From UMGS1663 sp046964515 (GTDB lineage Bacteria > Bacillota > Clostridia > TANB77 > CAG-508): a stretch of 64,000 nucleotides of DNA. The notes under the pieces were generated by a model. The model made no database searches. It was not told the origin of the DNA and worked only from the letters and a program-made list of their open reading frames with translations. Position 1 is the stretch's first letter, and every line of letters starts with the position of its first letter. The stretch lies in NCBI GenBank assembly GCA_046964515.1, contig JBKUYM010000007.1, positions 40,051 to 104,050 on the forward strand. The letters are read 5' to 3'. Made by a program: the position numbers and the translations under genes. Positions 1-8,844 of the stretch are shown here, piece after piece.

Positions 1-899
1 TCTACATAATCTACAGAATAAGTGTTTAAAGGGGGCAACCCTTTTTCTTTTGCGTAATTTGCAGCATATAAAGTAATAATACTAGAATCTAAACCACCAG
101 AAAGGAAAGTACAAAGTGGAACATCAGAAACTAATTGTCTAGTTATGGAATCTTCTAATAAAAAACGAACCGTATCGCAAGTGGTCTCGAAATTATCGGT
201 ATGAACTTTACTTTCTAATTGCCAATAGCGATGGATTTGTAAGCCATTTTTGTTAAAGATACCAAAATGAGCAGGGCGAAGTTCATAAATATCTTTAAAA
301 ATACCGTTACCAGAAGTGTGTGCGGGTCCTAATCCAAAAAGTTCTCCTAAACTTTCTTGATTGATAGTTGCTTGTATATCTGGAAAAGCAAATAGTGATT
401 TTACTTCAGAAGCAAATATAAAAAAATAATCTTTTAAAGTATAATAGAAAGGTTTTACCCCAAAATGATCTCGAGCAAAGAAAAGTTCTTGTTTTGTTTC
501 ATCCCATATAGCAAAGGCAAAAATACCATTTATCTTATGAATGACGTCATATCCCCAACACATATAGCTTTTTAGTAAAATTTCAGTATCTGATCTGGTT
601 TCTATTATATATCCTTGCTCTAATAACTCTTGTTTTAATTCCTTAGTATTATATAATTGACCATTATAAGTAATGGTATAAGTACCTTGCCTATCTGTTT
701 TTGTCATAGGTTGTTTGCCACCTTCTGGATCGATAACAATTAATCGCTTGTGTCCAAAAGCAACATGTTTTTTTAAATAAAAGTCTCCTTCATCTGGACC
801 ACGTTTAGCAATTTCTTGTGCCATATGAGAAAGCACATTTTGATAATTTTCATTTTCTAAATCTTGATTGCAATTTGCAAATCCTACTATTCCACACAT
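1..899 (-). CDS. asnB: Asparagine synthetase B, glutamine-hydrolysing (partial, C-terminus off the left edge)
   Basis: Converts aspartate, glutamine and ATP to asparagine in the cytoplasm. About 299 codons of the 5' part are present. The protein starts MCGIVGF, so Cys2 is the N-terminal amidotransferase nucleophile, followed by the class II glutaminase motifs RLIVID and YNGQLYN. The synthetase domain begins near residue 215 and shows the pyrophosphate loop SGGLDSS near residue 256. The ATG at 897-899 is fixed by the MCG start and a good ribosome binding site just upstream on the minus strand. The gene lies downstream of a small gene whose terminator separates them, so it probably has its own promoter. 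No regulator or T-box is visible in the short leader. I see nothing odd in the visible part. Confidence 0.95.
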   Translation of the reverse strand, partial: MCGIVGFANCNQDLENENYQNVLSHMAQEIAKRGPDEGDFYLKKHVAFGHKRLIVIDPEGGKQPMTKTDRQGTYTITYNGQLYNTKELKQELLEQGYIIETRSDTEILLKSYMCWGYDVIHKINGIFAFAIWDETKQELFFARDHFGVKPFYYTLKDYFFIFASEVKSLFAFPDIQATINQESLGELFGLGPAHTSGNGIFKDIYELRPAHFGIFNKNGLQIHRYWQLESKVHTDNFETTCDTVRFLLEDSITRQLVSDVPLCTFLSGGLDSSIITLYAANYAKEKGLPPLNTYSVDYV

Positions 900-977
900 A
901 TATTTTCCTCCACGTATTTAATTTATTCGTAATTAGTATATGCAAAAATATAGAAAAAAGTTACAATCCATAGAAAA

Positions 978-1013
978 AGAAGGGCAAGTAGCTAACGCTA
1001 CATATACCCTTCT
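978..1013 (-). terminator. Terminator of the small gene at 1021-1233
   Basis: The arms AGAAGGG (978-984) and CCCTTCT (1007-1013) pair, with a second inner pair GTAGC/GCTAC. On the minus strand the stem is followed by a T-rich run. It lies between the small unknown gene and asnB. Confidence 0.8.
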
Positions 1014-1020
1014 AAAAATT

Positions 1021-1233
1021 TTACCAAACACTAAAATAGAACGATTTGTCCTTATAGGTATAAGCAATTTCAAGGACTTGATTGCCTATTTGTGTGCATG
1101 ATGTAAAGTTTGCCTCAGGAGGGAAAATTACCTTAAGTATTTTCCATTGAGAATCTTCTTCTACCTTTAGTTCCGGATGATCCATAAAAAAATCATAAAA
1201 AGTCTCTCTTATTTTAATAGGTTCAATGGACAT
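1021..1233 (-). CDS. Small protein of unknown function (70 aa)
   Basis: I do not recognise this gene. It encodes about 70 residues, beginning MSIEPIKIRETFYDFF, acidic in the middle and ending in aromatic residues (SFYFSVW). There is no signal peptide and no membrane segment, so it is probably cytosolic. The reading frame stays open 20 codons further upstream, but the AGGAGG ribosome binding site at 1240-1246 (minus strand) clearly points to the ATG at 1233. A hairpin terminator follows at once, so it is a single-gene unit. The divergent neighbour is a GNAT gene. The good ribosome binding site and terminator argue for a real gene. Confidence 0.6.
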   Translation of the reverse strand: MSIEPIKIRETFYDFFMDHPELKVEEDSQWKILKVIFPPEANFTSCTQIGNQVLEIAYTYKDKSFYFSVW

Positions 1234-1394
1234 TTTACTTCCTCCTGTTATGAATAATGAAAATGTACAGTTAATATATTCATTATAATACATTTTTAGT
1301 ATTAATACAAGATGAAAAAATGAGAATATAATCTTGTACTAAACGAAAATATATAGTATAATTATTAACATAATAGAAAAAGGAGGCATATTTT

Positions 1395-1835
1395 ATGCAA
1401 AGTTCGCGGTTAATTGATTTTGAAATCAATATTAGTAAAAAGGAGGCTTCTGAATATATCGATTGCTATTTTAGTAAATTGATGCCTACAGAAAGATGTG
1501 AGAAGATAAAAAATCTTTTAGAAGATTTTGAAAAAGCTACCAAATCAAGTTACCCAGAGAAAAGAATATGGGGAATAAAACGGAAGGGTTGTCATAAGTT
1601 AATAGGGACAATTAGCCTGGAAGATATCTCGATGGAATTTGGTGCAAAACTGACAATTACGATACCTAATGAGCAGTACGCAAGACGTTACGGCAGTGAA
1701 GCGGTTTACAAATTAGTAGAAAGTATAAAAAAAGAAGGAAAAATCCTTGTAATATATCTTGATGTAGCGAACGATATTGTATGCAGGTATATGCATGAAA
1801 GGCAAGTGCCAGAGATGATAAACTGCACAAAATAG
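1395..1835 (+). CDS. GNAT-family N-acetyltransferase (probable)
   Basis: A 146-residue protein with the layout of a GNAT acyltransferase. A central beta hairpin carries IGTISLEDIS. It is followed by LTITIPNEQYARRYGSEAV, in which the RRYGSEA stretch resembles the acetyl-CoA binding turn, and then a helix and a late strand (ILVIYLDVANDIV). It probably transfers an acetyl group to a small molecule or protein amine; the substrate is unknown. The start has AAAAGGAGG ten bases upstream. Two codons are CGG (Arg5 and Arg66, approximately), a codon I found nowhere in the conserved genes of the window except at frameshift sites. That suggests recent acquisition. A strong terminator follows. Confidence 0.65.
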   Translation: MQSSRLIDFEINISKKEASEYIDCYFSKLMPTERCEKIKNLLEDFEKATKSSYPEKRIWGIKRKGCHKLIGTISLEDISMEFGAKLTITIPNEQYARRYGSEAVYKLVESIKKEGKILVIYLDVANDIVCRYMHERQVPEMINCTK

Positions 1836-1861
1836 AAAAAATAATGTTTCTGTAAATAGTG

Positions 1862-1890
1862 TGCTCCCTGATGAATTTCAGGGAGCATTG
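1862..1890 (+). terminator. Terminator after the GNAT gene
   Basis: A perfect nine-base stem TGCTCCCTG (1862-1870) with CAGGGAGCA (1879-1887) and an eight-base loop, followed by a short T-rich stretch. Confidence 0.8.
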
Positions 1891-2024
1891 TCTTGTAAAA
1901 AAAAGACTAATTTTTTATATCATAAAAGTGTTGTAAGTTGGATTGGTTAATGCTATAATCATCAAATCATTAGACAAATTGAAAATTGTCAAAGGAAAGT
2001 TGTGCATAAAGGGGAATGGGGTAT

Positions 2025-2900
2025 ATGAAAGATGCAATAGAAATTAAAAATCTAACCAAAAGTTATGGAAAGGCAAGAGGCGTAGAGAATATTAATTTAA
2101 CAATAGAGAAGGGCACTATTTATGGATTCATAGGACCAAATGGTGCAGGAAAAAGTACCACCATTAAATGTATTATGAATATGATCCGAAAAAATGTGGG
2201 AGAAATTCATATAGATAATCAATTAGTAACTACCAAAAATAGTAAAATAAAAGAAGAAATAGGATATTTACCATCCGAAGTTCATTTATATGATGATTTA
2301 ACTGTAAAAAAAATGTTTGCTTATTCTGCTTCCTTCTATAAAGAAGATTGCACTAAAAAAACGAAGGAATTAATAGAAAAGCTGGAAATTGATACTAGTA
2401 AAAAAATAGATGAATTATCGCTTGGAAATTTAAAAAAAGTAGGCATTGTACTAGCTTTAATGCATGATCCACAATTTATTATTATGGACGAGGCAACAAG
2501 TGGATTAGATCCGCTAATGCAAGAGAAATTTTACGAAATTATGAAGGAAGAAAAACGAAATGGAAAAACAATATTTTTCTCATCACATATATTGAGTGAA
2601 GTGAAACAACTTTGTGATAAAGTAGCTATTATAAAAGAGGGGAAAATTATAAAAATAGAAACAATAAATCATCTAATAAATTCAAATTTTGTAAAAGTAA
2701 CCATAGAAGCGGAGGAATTAGATGTTATCGTAAAAGCTTTAAAAGATGAAAATATAATTAAAAAAGAAGATAAAACCATAGAATTTTTTTACGCAAAAGA
2801 TATTAATTTATTAGTACAACTACTTGCAAAGTATAGAATCTCAAAATTATTTGTACAGGACTTAGATATGGAAGATATCTTTATGCATTATTATAAATAA
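2025..2900 (+). CDS. ABC transporter ATP-binding protein (exporter type)
   Basis: The nucleotide-binding subunit of an ABC-2 type exporter; it hydrolyses ATP at the membrane to drive its partner permease. It shows Walker A (GPNGAGKST, about residue 38), a signature LSLGN in place of the usual LSGGQ, Walker B (FIIMDEA) and the switch histidine in SSHILSE. About 70 C-terminal residues beyond the core are typical of drug or antimicrobial-peptide exporters. I prefer the ATG at 2025, spaced from GGGG; an ATG at 2016 in the same frame has its Shine-Dalgarno too close. The permease gene starts 17 bases downstream, so the two form one operon. The cargo is not evident from the sequence. Confidence 0.9.
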   Translation: MKDAIEIKNLTKSYGKARGVENINLTIEKGTIYGFIGPNGAGKSTTIKCIMNMIRKNVGEIHIDNQLVTTKNSKIKEEIGYLPSEVHLYDDLTVKKMFAYSASFYKEDCTKKTKELIEKLEIDTSKKIDELSLGNLKKVGIVLALMHDPQFIIMDEATSGLDPLMQEKFYEIMKEEKRNGKTIFFSSHILSEVKQLCDKVAIIKEGKIIKIETINHLINSNFVKVTIEAEELDVIVKALKDENIIKKEDKTIEFFYAKDINLLVQLLAKYRISKLFVQDLDMEDIFMHYYK

Positions 2901-2917
2901 GAAATGAAGGGGCTAGT

Positions 2918-3712
2918 ATGTTTAAAAGAGAATTTAAAATTAATTTTAAAAGTTTGGGGATATGGATAGTTATTTTATTAGCGTTATATATATTGATTTT
3001 TGCTATTTATCCTAATTTGATTACACCAGAAACAAAAGAAAGTCTAGAACAAATGTTAAAAAGCATGCCACAAGAAATGCTTTCTAGTTTTAATATGGAT
3101 ATTGTTGGAATAGAAACTGCCTATGGATGGTTTAAAACAGAGGGCTATATTTTCTTAACCATTGTTGGAGGAATTTATGCTGCTATTTTAGGAGGAACTA
3201 TTCTTTTAAAAGAAGAAAGTGATAAAACCATAGGCTTTTTATACGCTAAACCAGTTACTAGAAATCAGATAGTAACTTCTAAAGTCCTTTGTGGAGTAAT
3301 TAATATTTTTATATTTACAGCTATTATAACCATAGGCAATTGGATTGCTTTAGCAAACACAGAAGATTTTGAACTAAAGCAATATTTAATGATTAGTATC
3401 ATACCGATGCTATTGTATGATATGTTATTTTTTATTATGCTATTTCTCTCTACCTTTTTCAAAAAAACAAAAAAATCGATGAGTATAGCCATTGGCATTG
3501 TGTTCCTTTCTTATTTTATGCAGATAATTGGTAATATGGGAGAAACAACAGAAATCATAAAGAATTTATCCTTATTTGAATTTGTATCATCAAGATATAT
3601 TTTATTAAATCATACAATAGATATAAAATATGTATGGATAGGTCTTGCTATCATGTCCATTGCCATAATAGGAACCTATTATCGATATCAGCATAAAGAG
3701 TTTTTAGAATAA
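2918..3712 (+). CDS. ABC-2 type transporter permease
   Basis: The membrane subunit that pairs with the ATPase just upstream. It has 264 residues with about six hydrophobic segments: one at 15-35, an extracellular loop, then five packed segments from residue 77 to the end. The cytoplasmic stretch LLKEESDKTIGFLYAKPVTR after the second segment is typical of ABC-2 permeases. The AAGGGG ribosome binding site sits correctly before the ATG. The gene ends about 75 bases before the promoter of rpmF. The operon has no regulator in the window, and the exported substrate is unknown. Confidence 0.85.
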   Translation: MFKREFKINFKSLGIWIVILLALYILIFAIYPNLITPETKESLEQMLKSMPQEMLSSFNMDIVGIETAYGWFKTEGYIFLTIVGGIYAAILGGTILLKEESDKTIGFLYAKPVTRNQIVTSKVLCGVINIFIFTAIITIGNWIALANTEDFELKQYLMISIIPMLLYDMLFFIMLFLSTFFKKTKKSMSIAIGIVFLSYFMQIIGNMGETTEIIKNLSLFEFVSSRYILLNHTIDIKYVWIGLAIMSIAIIGTYYRYQHKEFLE

Positions 3713-3788
3713 AAATAGATATTTTTACTAGAATTTACCCTTAAAACTTAGCTTATACAAAAAAATGTAAACTTAAAGCTTTTTTCTA

Positions 3789-3817
3789 TTGACAAAACTT
3801 AAAAAGCTTAGTATAAT
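3789..3817 (+). promoter_or_regulatory. Sigma-A promoter of rpmF
   Basis: TTGACA (3789-3794), a 17-base spacer and TATAAT (3812-3817): a full consensus match about 80 bases upstream of the rpmF start. Confidence 0.9.
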
Positions 3818-3895
3818 TTTAAGGTACTAAAAATACGAGAACTATGTAAAAATTACATATTACACATAAAGATAATCGTGAGGGAGGGAATTAGA

Positions 3896-4078
3896 ATGGC
3901 ACAACCAAAAAGAAGATGGTCAAAAGCAAGAACTGGATTAAAAAGATCAACATGGAAATTAGAAAAACAAAATCTAGTAGCATGTCCTCATTGTCATGAA
4001 ATGATAATGCAACACAGAGTTTGTCCAAATTGCGGATACTATAATGGAAAAGAAGTAGTTTCTAAGAAAGAAGATTAA
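3896..4078 (+). CDS. rpmF: 50S ribosomal protein L32
   Basis: A structural protein of the large ribosomal subunit. The 60-residue product begins MAQPKRRWSKART and has the zinc-type cysteine pairs CPHC and CPNC, so it is the zinc-binding form. The frame opens at a GTG 18 bases earlier, but GGGAGGG at 3882-3888 and the conserved MA(V/Q)PK start fix the ATG at 3896. The usual upstream partner (the DUF177/YceD gene) is missing here; the gene has its own consensus promoter and its own terminator, so it is expressed alone. Confidence 0.97.
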   Translation: MAQPKRRWSKARTGLKRSTWKLEKQNLVACPHCHEMIMQHRVCPNCGYYNGKEVVSKKED

Positions 4079-4094
4079 TAAAAAAGATAAAAAT

Positions 4095-4120
4095 ACAGCA
4101 ATTCGATGCTGTTTTTTTGT
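4095..4120 (+). terminator. Terminator of rpmF
   Basis: ACAGCA (4095-4100) pairs with TGCTGT (4107-4112) around a six-base loop and runs into seven or more T residues. Confidence 0.9.
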
Positions 4121-4205
4121 TTTTATAAAAAAATTTAGCCATTCTCTTTAAAAGTAAAATAAGAGATGATATAATGCTTAAAAAGATAAAACAAGGAGAA
4201 ATCAT

Positions 4206-5924
4206 ATGCTAAACATAATTCAGAAGATAAAAGAAGATAAAAAAATGCAGTATTTAATCATTATTGTTGTTGGAATTTTACTAAGTATTCCTTTAAGTCA
4301 AATTCAAATTAGAGATACACATGATGGTGCTCTACATTTAATACGTTTAATTAAAACAAGTCAAACTTTAGCATTAGGTAATTTTCCACCAATGGTAGTA
4401 CCTAATATTATTAATGGTGCAGGATATGCTATGAATTTATTTTATCCGCCATTGGTAACGTATATACCGCTTCTTATCAAAATGATTACCCCCAATTATG
4501 TTATGGCGCTAAAGCTATTTGGAGGTTTATGTATCATTTTATCAGGCTTTACCATGTATCAATTTGTCTATCAAGTGACCAAAAGAAGAAGTATGGCTTT
4601 TTTTGCCGCTATTTTTTATATGATAGCACCTTACAAATTAGCCAATATTTATAAGCGATATGCCATTGGGGAATTTGCAGCTTTGGTATTTATCCCATTT
4701 GTATTTTTAGGATTATATAATCTTTTTAAACAAGATGGAAAAAAACATTATTATATAGCGATAGGGGCTATCGGATTAATGCTTACCCACACGGTTTCAA
4801 CTTTTTATATAGCCTTATTCTCCATTATCTATGTGCTATTTTGTATAAAAAAACTAGCTAATAAAGAAATATTAAAAAAGATAGGTATCAATTTGTTCTT
4901 TATATTACTCATCTCTAGTTTCTTTTGGTTACCATTACTAGAGGCTAGTATGTCAGCGGAATATACCATTTTAAATGATTCTCTTATGAGAACAACTCCA
5001 CAATATACACAAGATAATACAATAGAATTTTATCAACTTTTTACAGATAAAGAGGAGGAAAATGGCACTACTTTTATCATTGGAATTCCGACACTTATTT
5101 TTATAATAGCGACTATTTTCACTTACAAAAAAGTAAATTCCTCTTATCAAGACTTTTATACGATTTTCTTATTCTTCTCGTTTATTAGTCTATTACTAAC
5201 ATTGACGATATTTCCTTGGAGATGGATGCTTAATATATTGTGCAAATTACAATATCCTTGGCGCATGATAGGCTTCCTTAATTTCTTTATGAGTATGATA
5301 TGTGGTATTAACCTAGTGATTCTTCTGAATAGGTGGATAAAATCAGATAAGATAAAAGTAATTGTTAGCGGTATTTGCATAATCATTATGGTTGGATATA
5401 CGATTCCAGTTATGATGAAATTTAAAACAACGAAGCCTTTTACCCTAGATTCTGAGTACGAAAAATACATTACTGAGACACCAGCGTTATCCCATATGCA
5501 AATTAATAGAGATTATTTACCTACAAAAGCACTATATTTACAAAATACATATTTAAAAGAAAGAGAAGATAAAACTTATGTATTAAGTGGCAATGTAGAG
5601 ATAGTCAAAGAGGAAAAAGATAAATTACAAGATCAACTTAGTATTCAAAATGGAGAAGAGGGTACGGTACTAGAATTACCTTATATTTTTTATCCGGGTT
5701 ACCAAGTTTATTTAAAAATAGGGGAAACAAATTATGCATTAGAAACAAAAGAATCAGAAAATGGATTTATAGCCATTACTTTACCACAAGAAGTCTTACA
5801 AGGAAAAATTGAAGTCAGCTATACAGGAACATTGTTAACGAAAATCACCTACATCATTTCTGCAGTAGGAACATTCATAGGGATTATATATATCTATCAA
5901 GAGAAGAAAAAAGAAAAGGAGTAA
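4206..5924 (+). CDS. Polytopic membrane protein, PF10131/GT-C-like (first of a tandem pair)
   Basis: A 572-residue membrane protein with about 12 hydrophobic segments and a C-terminal beta-rich domain of about 130 residues ahead of a last membrane helix. After the first helix it has RDTHDGALHLIR, matching the acidic first-loop motif (D-x-D/H...H...R) of GT-C glycosyltransferases and of the PF10131 '6-pyruvoyl-tetrahydropterin synthase-related' membrane family. It probably transfers a sugar or similar group from a lipid carrier to a cell-surface polymer; that role is inferred. The next gene is a paralogue three bases downstream with the same layout, including IELPYIFYPGY-type motifs. AAGGAGA precedes the ATG. 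Confidence 0.75.
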   Translation: MLNIIQKIKEDKKMQYLIIIVVGILLSIPLSQIQIRDTHDGALHLIRLIKTSQTLALGNFPPMVVPNIINGAGYAMNLFYPPLVTYIPLLIKMITPNYVMALKLFGGLCIILSGFTMYQFVYQVTKRRSMAFFAAIFYMIAPYKLANIYKRYAIGEFAALVFIPFVFLGLYNLFKQDGKKHYYIAIGAIGLMLTHTVSTFYIALFSIIYVLFCIKKLANKEILKKIGINLFFILLISSFFWLPLLEASMSAEYTILNDSLMRTTPQYTQDNTIEFYQLFTDKEEENGTTFIIGIPTLIFIIATIFTYKKVNSSYQDFYTIFLFFSFISLLLTLTIFPWRWMLNILCKLQYPWRMIGFLNFFMSMICGINLVILLNRWIKSDKIKVIVSGICIIIMVGYTIPVMMKFKTTKPFTLDSEYEKYITETPALSHMQINRDYLPTKALYLQNTYLKEREDKTYVLSGNVEIVKEEKDKLQDQLSIQNGEEGTVLELPYIFYPGYQVYLKIGETNYALETKESENGFIAITLPQEVLQGKIEVSYTGTLLTKITYIISAVGTFIGIIYIYQEKKKEKE

Positions 5925-5927
5925 AAT

Positions 5928-7631
5928 ATGGCAGATTTTTTGAAAAAAGATAAAATTTTTGCCTATCTAATTATTATACTAGTTTCTATTTTTGTTTGTA
6001 TACCACTTGCTAATAGTAAATTAGATATAACATATGATGATGGGATACAGCATATTTGTCGTTTAATGGGAACCAAACAATCCATACAAGAAGGACAAAC
6101 TTTTCCTGTTATTATGTCTAATTTTTGTAATGGATTTGGCTATTCCTGGAATTTATTTTATAGTCCTCTAACTGCCTTTGGTCCTTTATTATTACAATGG
6201 TTTGGAATATCTTTTACTACCTGTTTGAAATGGTTTATGTTGCTAATTACCATGTTAACAGGTTTGGCGATGTATCAAATGGTAAAGGAGATAAGTAAAA
6301 ATAATTTAGTAGCCATATTGGGTGCTGTTTTGTATATTTTAGCACCATATCGTTTAACAGATATGTATATTCGTTATGCTTTAGCAGAATTAGTCTCTTT
6401 CTTATTTTTGCCGATTATCTTCTTAGGAATGTATCGTCTATTTTATCGTACTAAAAAGAAAGATTATTTATTAGCAGTCGGTACAATAGGGCTTTTATTA
6501 ACCCATACGGTTATTGCTTTTTATACAGCTATTTTTTGTTTTATTTATGTCATCCTACATTATAAAAAAATAAAAAAGAAAAAATTAATAAAACCAATTG
6601 TGGTAAATATAGTAGTAGCAATTATAATTTCTAGTTTTTTTTGGATTCCTTTATTAGAAACAAAACAAGCTACGCAATATGAGGTGTTCAAGCCTGGTAG
6701 AATGGAAAGAACCGATGTCTTAATTGCTTATAAATTAGATATTTCACAGTTATTCTATACAACGACAGATAGTGGAATGATTTACGAAATTGGTTTTATT
6801 ACAATCATAGGATTATTGTTAACACCAATGGTAATTAAAAAAATAAGGAAGAGTCAGAAAATAAAAGCTAGTTGGTATAAAACCTATTTATTTATGCTAA
6901 TTAGTGGTGTTGTTTGCTTATTAATGACTTTAAAAATCTTTCCTTTTGAACATTTACCATCTATTTTAAAAATGTTACAATTTTCTTTTAGGTTATTAGA
7001 ATTTTCGTCTTTCTTTTTAACAGTAGTAGCTGCTATCAATTATGGGATTCTTATTTACCATTTTGGAAAGAAAGAATTGGGAATTTTAATAGGTGTATGT
7101 TTATTTTTAACCGTTTTCTTATTTAATCATATTCGTTATAGAGAAGTAGCTTTTGATGAAAATATTTTGTGGCCAGCAGTTAGTGTAACACAGGAGACGG
7201 GAAGAGTACATGCTGGATGTGCAAGTTTTGAATATCTACCAACAAAGGCTTTCGAAAATAGAGATTATATTGAAACAAGAGACCAAAGTGTGCAGATAGT
7301 AGAGGGAAGTTGTCAAATAGAAGAAGAAAAAAAGGAAAATACCAATTTATCTTTTCAGGTTTCTTATGTATTAACACCAACGAAAATCGAATTGCCATAT
7401 ATTTATTATCCGGGTTATACGGTATTAATAGAAATAGATGGAAAAAAAGAAAATTTACCAATTTATGAAACGGAAAAAGGATTTGTGGGAGTGACGATTC
7501 CTATTTGTGAACAAGGTTTTGTGACATTGCAGTATACAGGAACTATTTGGATGAAGTTTTCTGCTTTTATTTCTTTGATAGGTGTTTGTATTTTTATAGG
7601 ATTACAATTGAAAAAACGTTCTAGAGGATAG
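5928..7631 (+). CDS. Polytopic membrane protein, PF10131/GT-C-like (second of a tandem pair)
   Basis: A 567-residue paralogue of the preceding protein. It has the same first-loop motif (TYDDGIQHICRL), NLFYSPLTAFGPLL after it, ILAPYRLTDMYIRYA in the next loops, LLTHTVIAF, and a C-terminal soluble part with LPYIYYPGYTVLIE before the final helix. The three-base spacing to the upstream gene shows they are co-transcribed and arose by tandem duplication. Having two copies suggests two related substrates or a heteromeric pair. Function is inferred from family resemblance only. The stop codon lies inside the stem of the terminator that follows. Confidence 0.75.
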   Translation: MADFLKKDKIFAYLIIILVSIFVCIPLANSKLDITYDDGIQHICRLMGTKQSIQEGQTFPVIMSNFCNGFGYSWNLFYSPLTAFGPLLLQWFGISFTTCLKWFMLLITMLTGLAMYQMVKEISKNNLVAILGAVLYILAPYRLTDMYIRYALAELVSFLFLPIIFLGMYRLFYRTKKKDYLLAVGTIGLLLTHTVIAFYTAIFCFIYVILHYKKIKKKKLIKPIVVNIVVAIIISSFFWIPLLETKQATQYEVFKPGRMERTDVLIAYKLDISQLFYTTTDSGMIYEIGFITIIGLLLTPMVIKKIRKSQKIKASWYKTYLFMLISGVVCLLMTLKIFPFEHLPSILKMLQFSFRLLEFSSFFLTVVAAINYGILIYHFGKKELGILIGVCLFLTVFLFNHIRYREVAFDENILWPAVSVTQETGRVHAGCASFEYLPTKAFENRDYIETRDQSVQIVEGSCQIEEEKKENTNLSFQVSYVLTPTKIELPYIYYPGYTVLIEIDGKKENLPIYETEKGFVGVTIPICEQGFVTLQYTGTIWMKFSAFISLIGVCIFIGLQLKKRSRG

Positions 7632-7651
7632 CTTCCTTTAGAGCGTTTTTT
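7613..7651 (+). terminator. Terminator overlapping the stop codon of the second GT-C-like gene
   Basis: A long stem with left arm AAAACGTTCTAGAGGA (7613-7628) and right arm TCCTTTAGAGCGTTTT, holding two G-U wobbles and a five-base loop, followed by more T residues. The left arm encodes the last residues of the upstream gene. Confidence 0.85.
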
Positions 7652-7768
7652 GCTACTTTTAACTGCCTTTTAGTTTAATTGAAACCATATAACTAAAATT
7701 ATATAAACAGATATTGAATTAAGAATAAACTAATGATAGACTAATGATGAAATAAAAGGAGAACACTT

Positions 7769-8746
7769 ATGAAAAAGATGAAAGAAATTGTAATAGACAA
7801 ATATACAATATTACCAATAGTTATATTAGCCATACCACTAATTTTAGTCCAAATAGTTAACTGTTTTGGATTAGAAAGCGTGAAGCTTGGTCCTATTACA
7901 ATTCCACGATTATATACTTACAGAATAGCAGAGGTTGGCATCGGAAATATTTTGGGAAATTTAAATTTATTTTCTCCCAATAATATATTTCAACTTATGT
8001 TTTCGGCAGACCATAATGCATTTAATAGTTTTAAAGAATTTGGAACAATTTATTATATAGTCATTCCTTTTGTGGCTTATGGATTTATTTTTAATTTAAA
8101 AGAGGCAATTACGAGTATAAAAGAAAGAAAATTTAGATTAAGAACTGTTTTTTTTATACAATTTATAACGATATTTTTAATCTTATTATTGTTTGCAAAT
8201 CCGCAATTATATAAATTAAATCCTTTATTTATGTTGCTATTGGTCTTTGCAACAGAGGGAATATTATGGCTATATCATAAAGACAAAACTTTGGGATATT
8301 TAGTGATATTTATATTAATCATAACCTTTATCATTTTTGAAATATTCTATTTTCACAATATCAATAAAAAAGCAGGGGTTGCCTTTAATACAGATGTTCT
8401 ATCTTTAGTAAACTATTTAGAAACAGAATACCCAAACCAAGAAATATACTTAGAGACAGATGCTATACAGCAATATATATATGTATTACTTGCAAATAAA
8501 GTATCTCCCTATGAATTTATGCAAGATATGCAAATCGTACAATTTGAAAATGGAGATACGGAGGTTGTAAAAGCAGGAAGATATCACTTCTTAGATTTTA
8601 AAATAGATAAAGATAGGGTATATGTCTTAGAAGAAAATAATCTATTTAAAAAAAATAGGGTAGAGATGTATAAACAAATATTGGAAAAACAAGGATTTCA
8701 GCAAAAAGTATATAATCATTTCTTACTATATAGTTTTTCAGAATGA
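7769..8746 (+). CDS. Membrane protein resembling the C-terminal half of a GT39-type glycosyltransferase
   Basis: A 325-residue protein with about six hydrophobic segments in the first 200 residues and a soluble tail (residues 205-325). The order (a helix with PLILVQIVNCFGL, then GPITIPRL, then a loop ending in FKEFGTIYYIVIPFVAYG, then paired helices, then a mixed alpha/beta tail) resembles the C-terminal half of clostridial GT39-like membrane glycosyltransferases as I remember them. The N-terminal part with the catalytic DxD/E loop is absent. It has its own ribosome binding site (AAAAGGAGA), and only 137 bases separate it from the preceding gene, so no fragment of the missing half remains. 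It could be a separate accessory protein or a remnant. Family assignment is tentative. Confidence 0.55.
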   Translation: MKKMKEIVIDKYTILPIVILAIPLILVQIVNCFGLESVKLGPITIPRLYTYRIAEVGIGNILGNLNLFSPNNIFQLMFSADHNAFNSFKEFGTIYYIVIPFVAYGFIFNLKEAITSIKERKFRLRTVFFIQFITIFLILLLFANPQLYKLNPLFMLLLVFATEGILWLYHKDKTLGYLVIFILIITFIIFEIFYFHNINKKAGVAFNTDVLSLVNYLETEYPNQEIYLETDAIQQYIYVLLANKVSPYEFMQDMQIVQFENGDTEVVKAGRYHFLDFKIDKDRVYVLEENNLFKKNRVEMYKQILEKQGFQQKVYNHFLLYSFSE

Positions 8747-8784
8747 GCGTATACTGGAATTTTTAAGTGATTATAATAAGGGAA

Positions 8785-8813
8785 TTGACTTAAAAGGTAA
8801 AATGCGGTAAAAT
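8785..8813 (+). promoter_or_regulatory. Sigma-A promoter of der
   Basis: TTGACT (8785-8790), a 17-base spacer and TAAAAT (8808-8813), about 31 bases before the der start. Confidence 0.8.
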
Positions 8814-8844
8814 AGGGAAGAAGTGGAAGAGGTGAGCAAACTAT

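Noticed and set aside
5156..5470. Antisense open frames inside the membrane-protein genes (also at 3265, 7180, 30824)
   Set aside because: They are low-complexity shadows of real genes on the other strand, with no translation signals.
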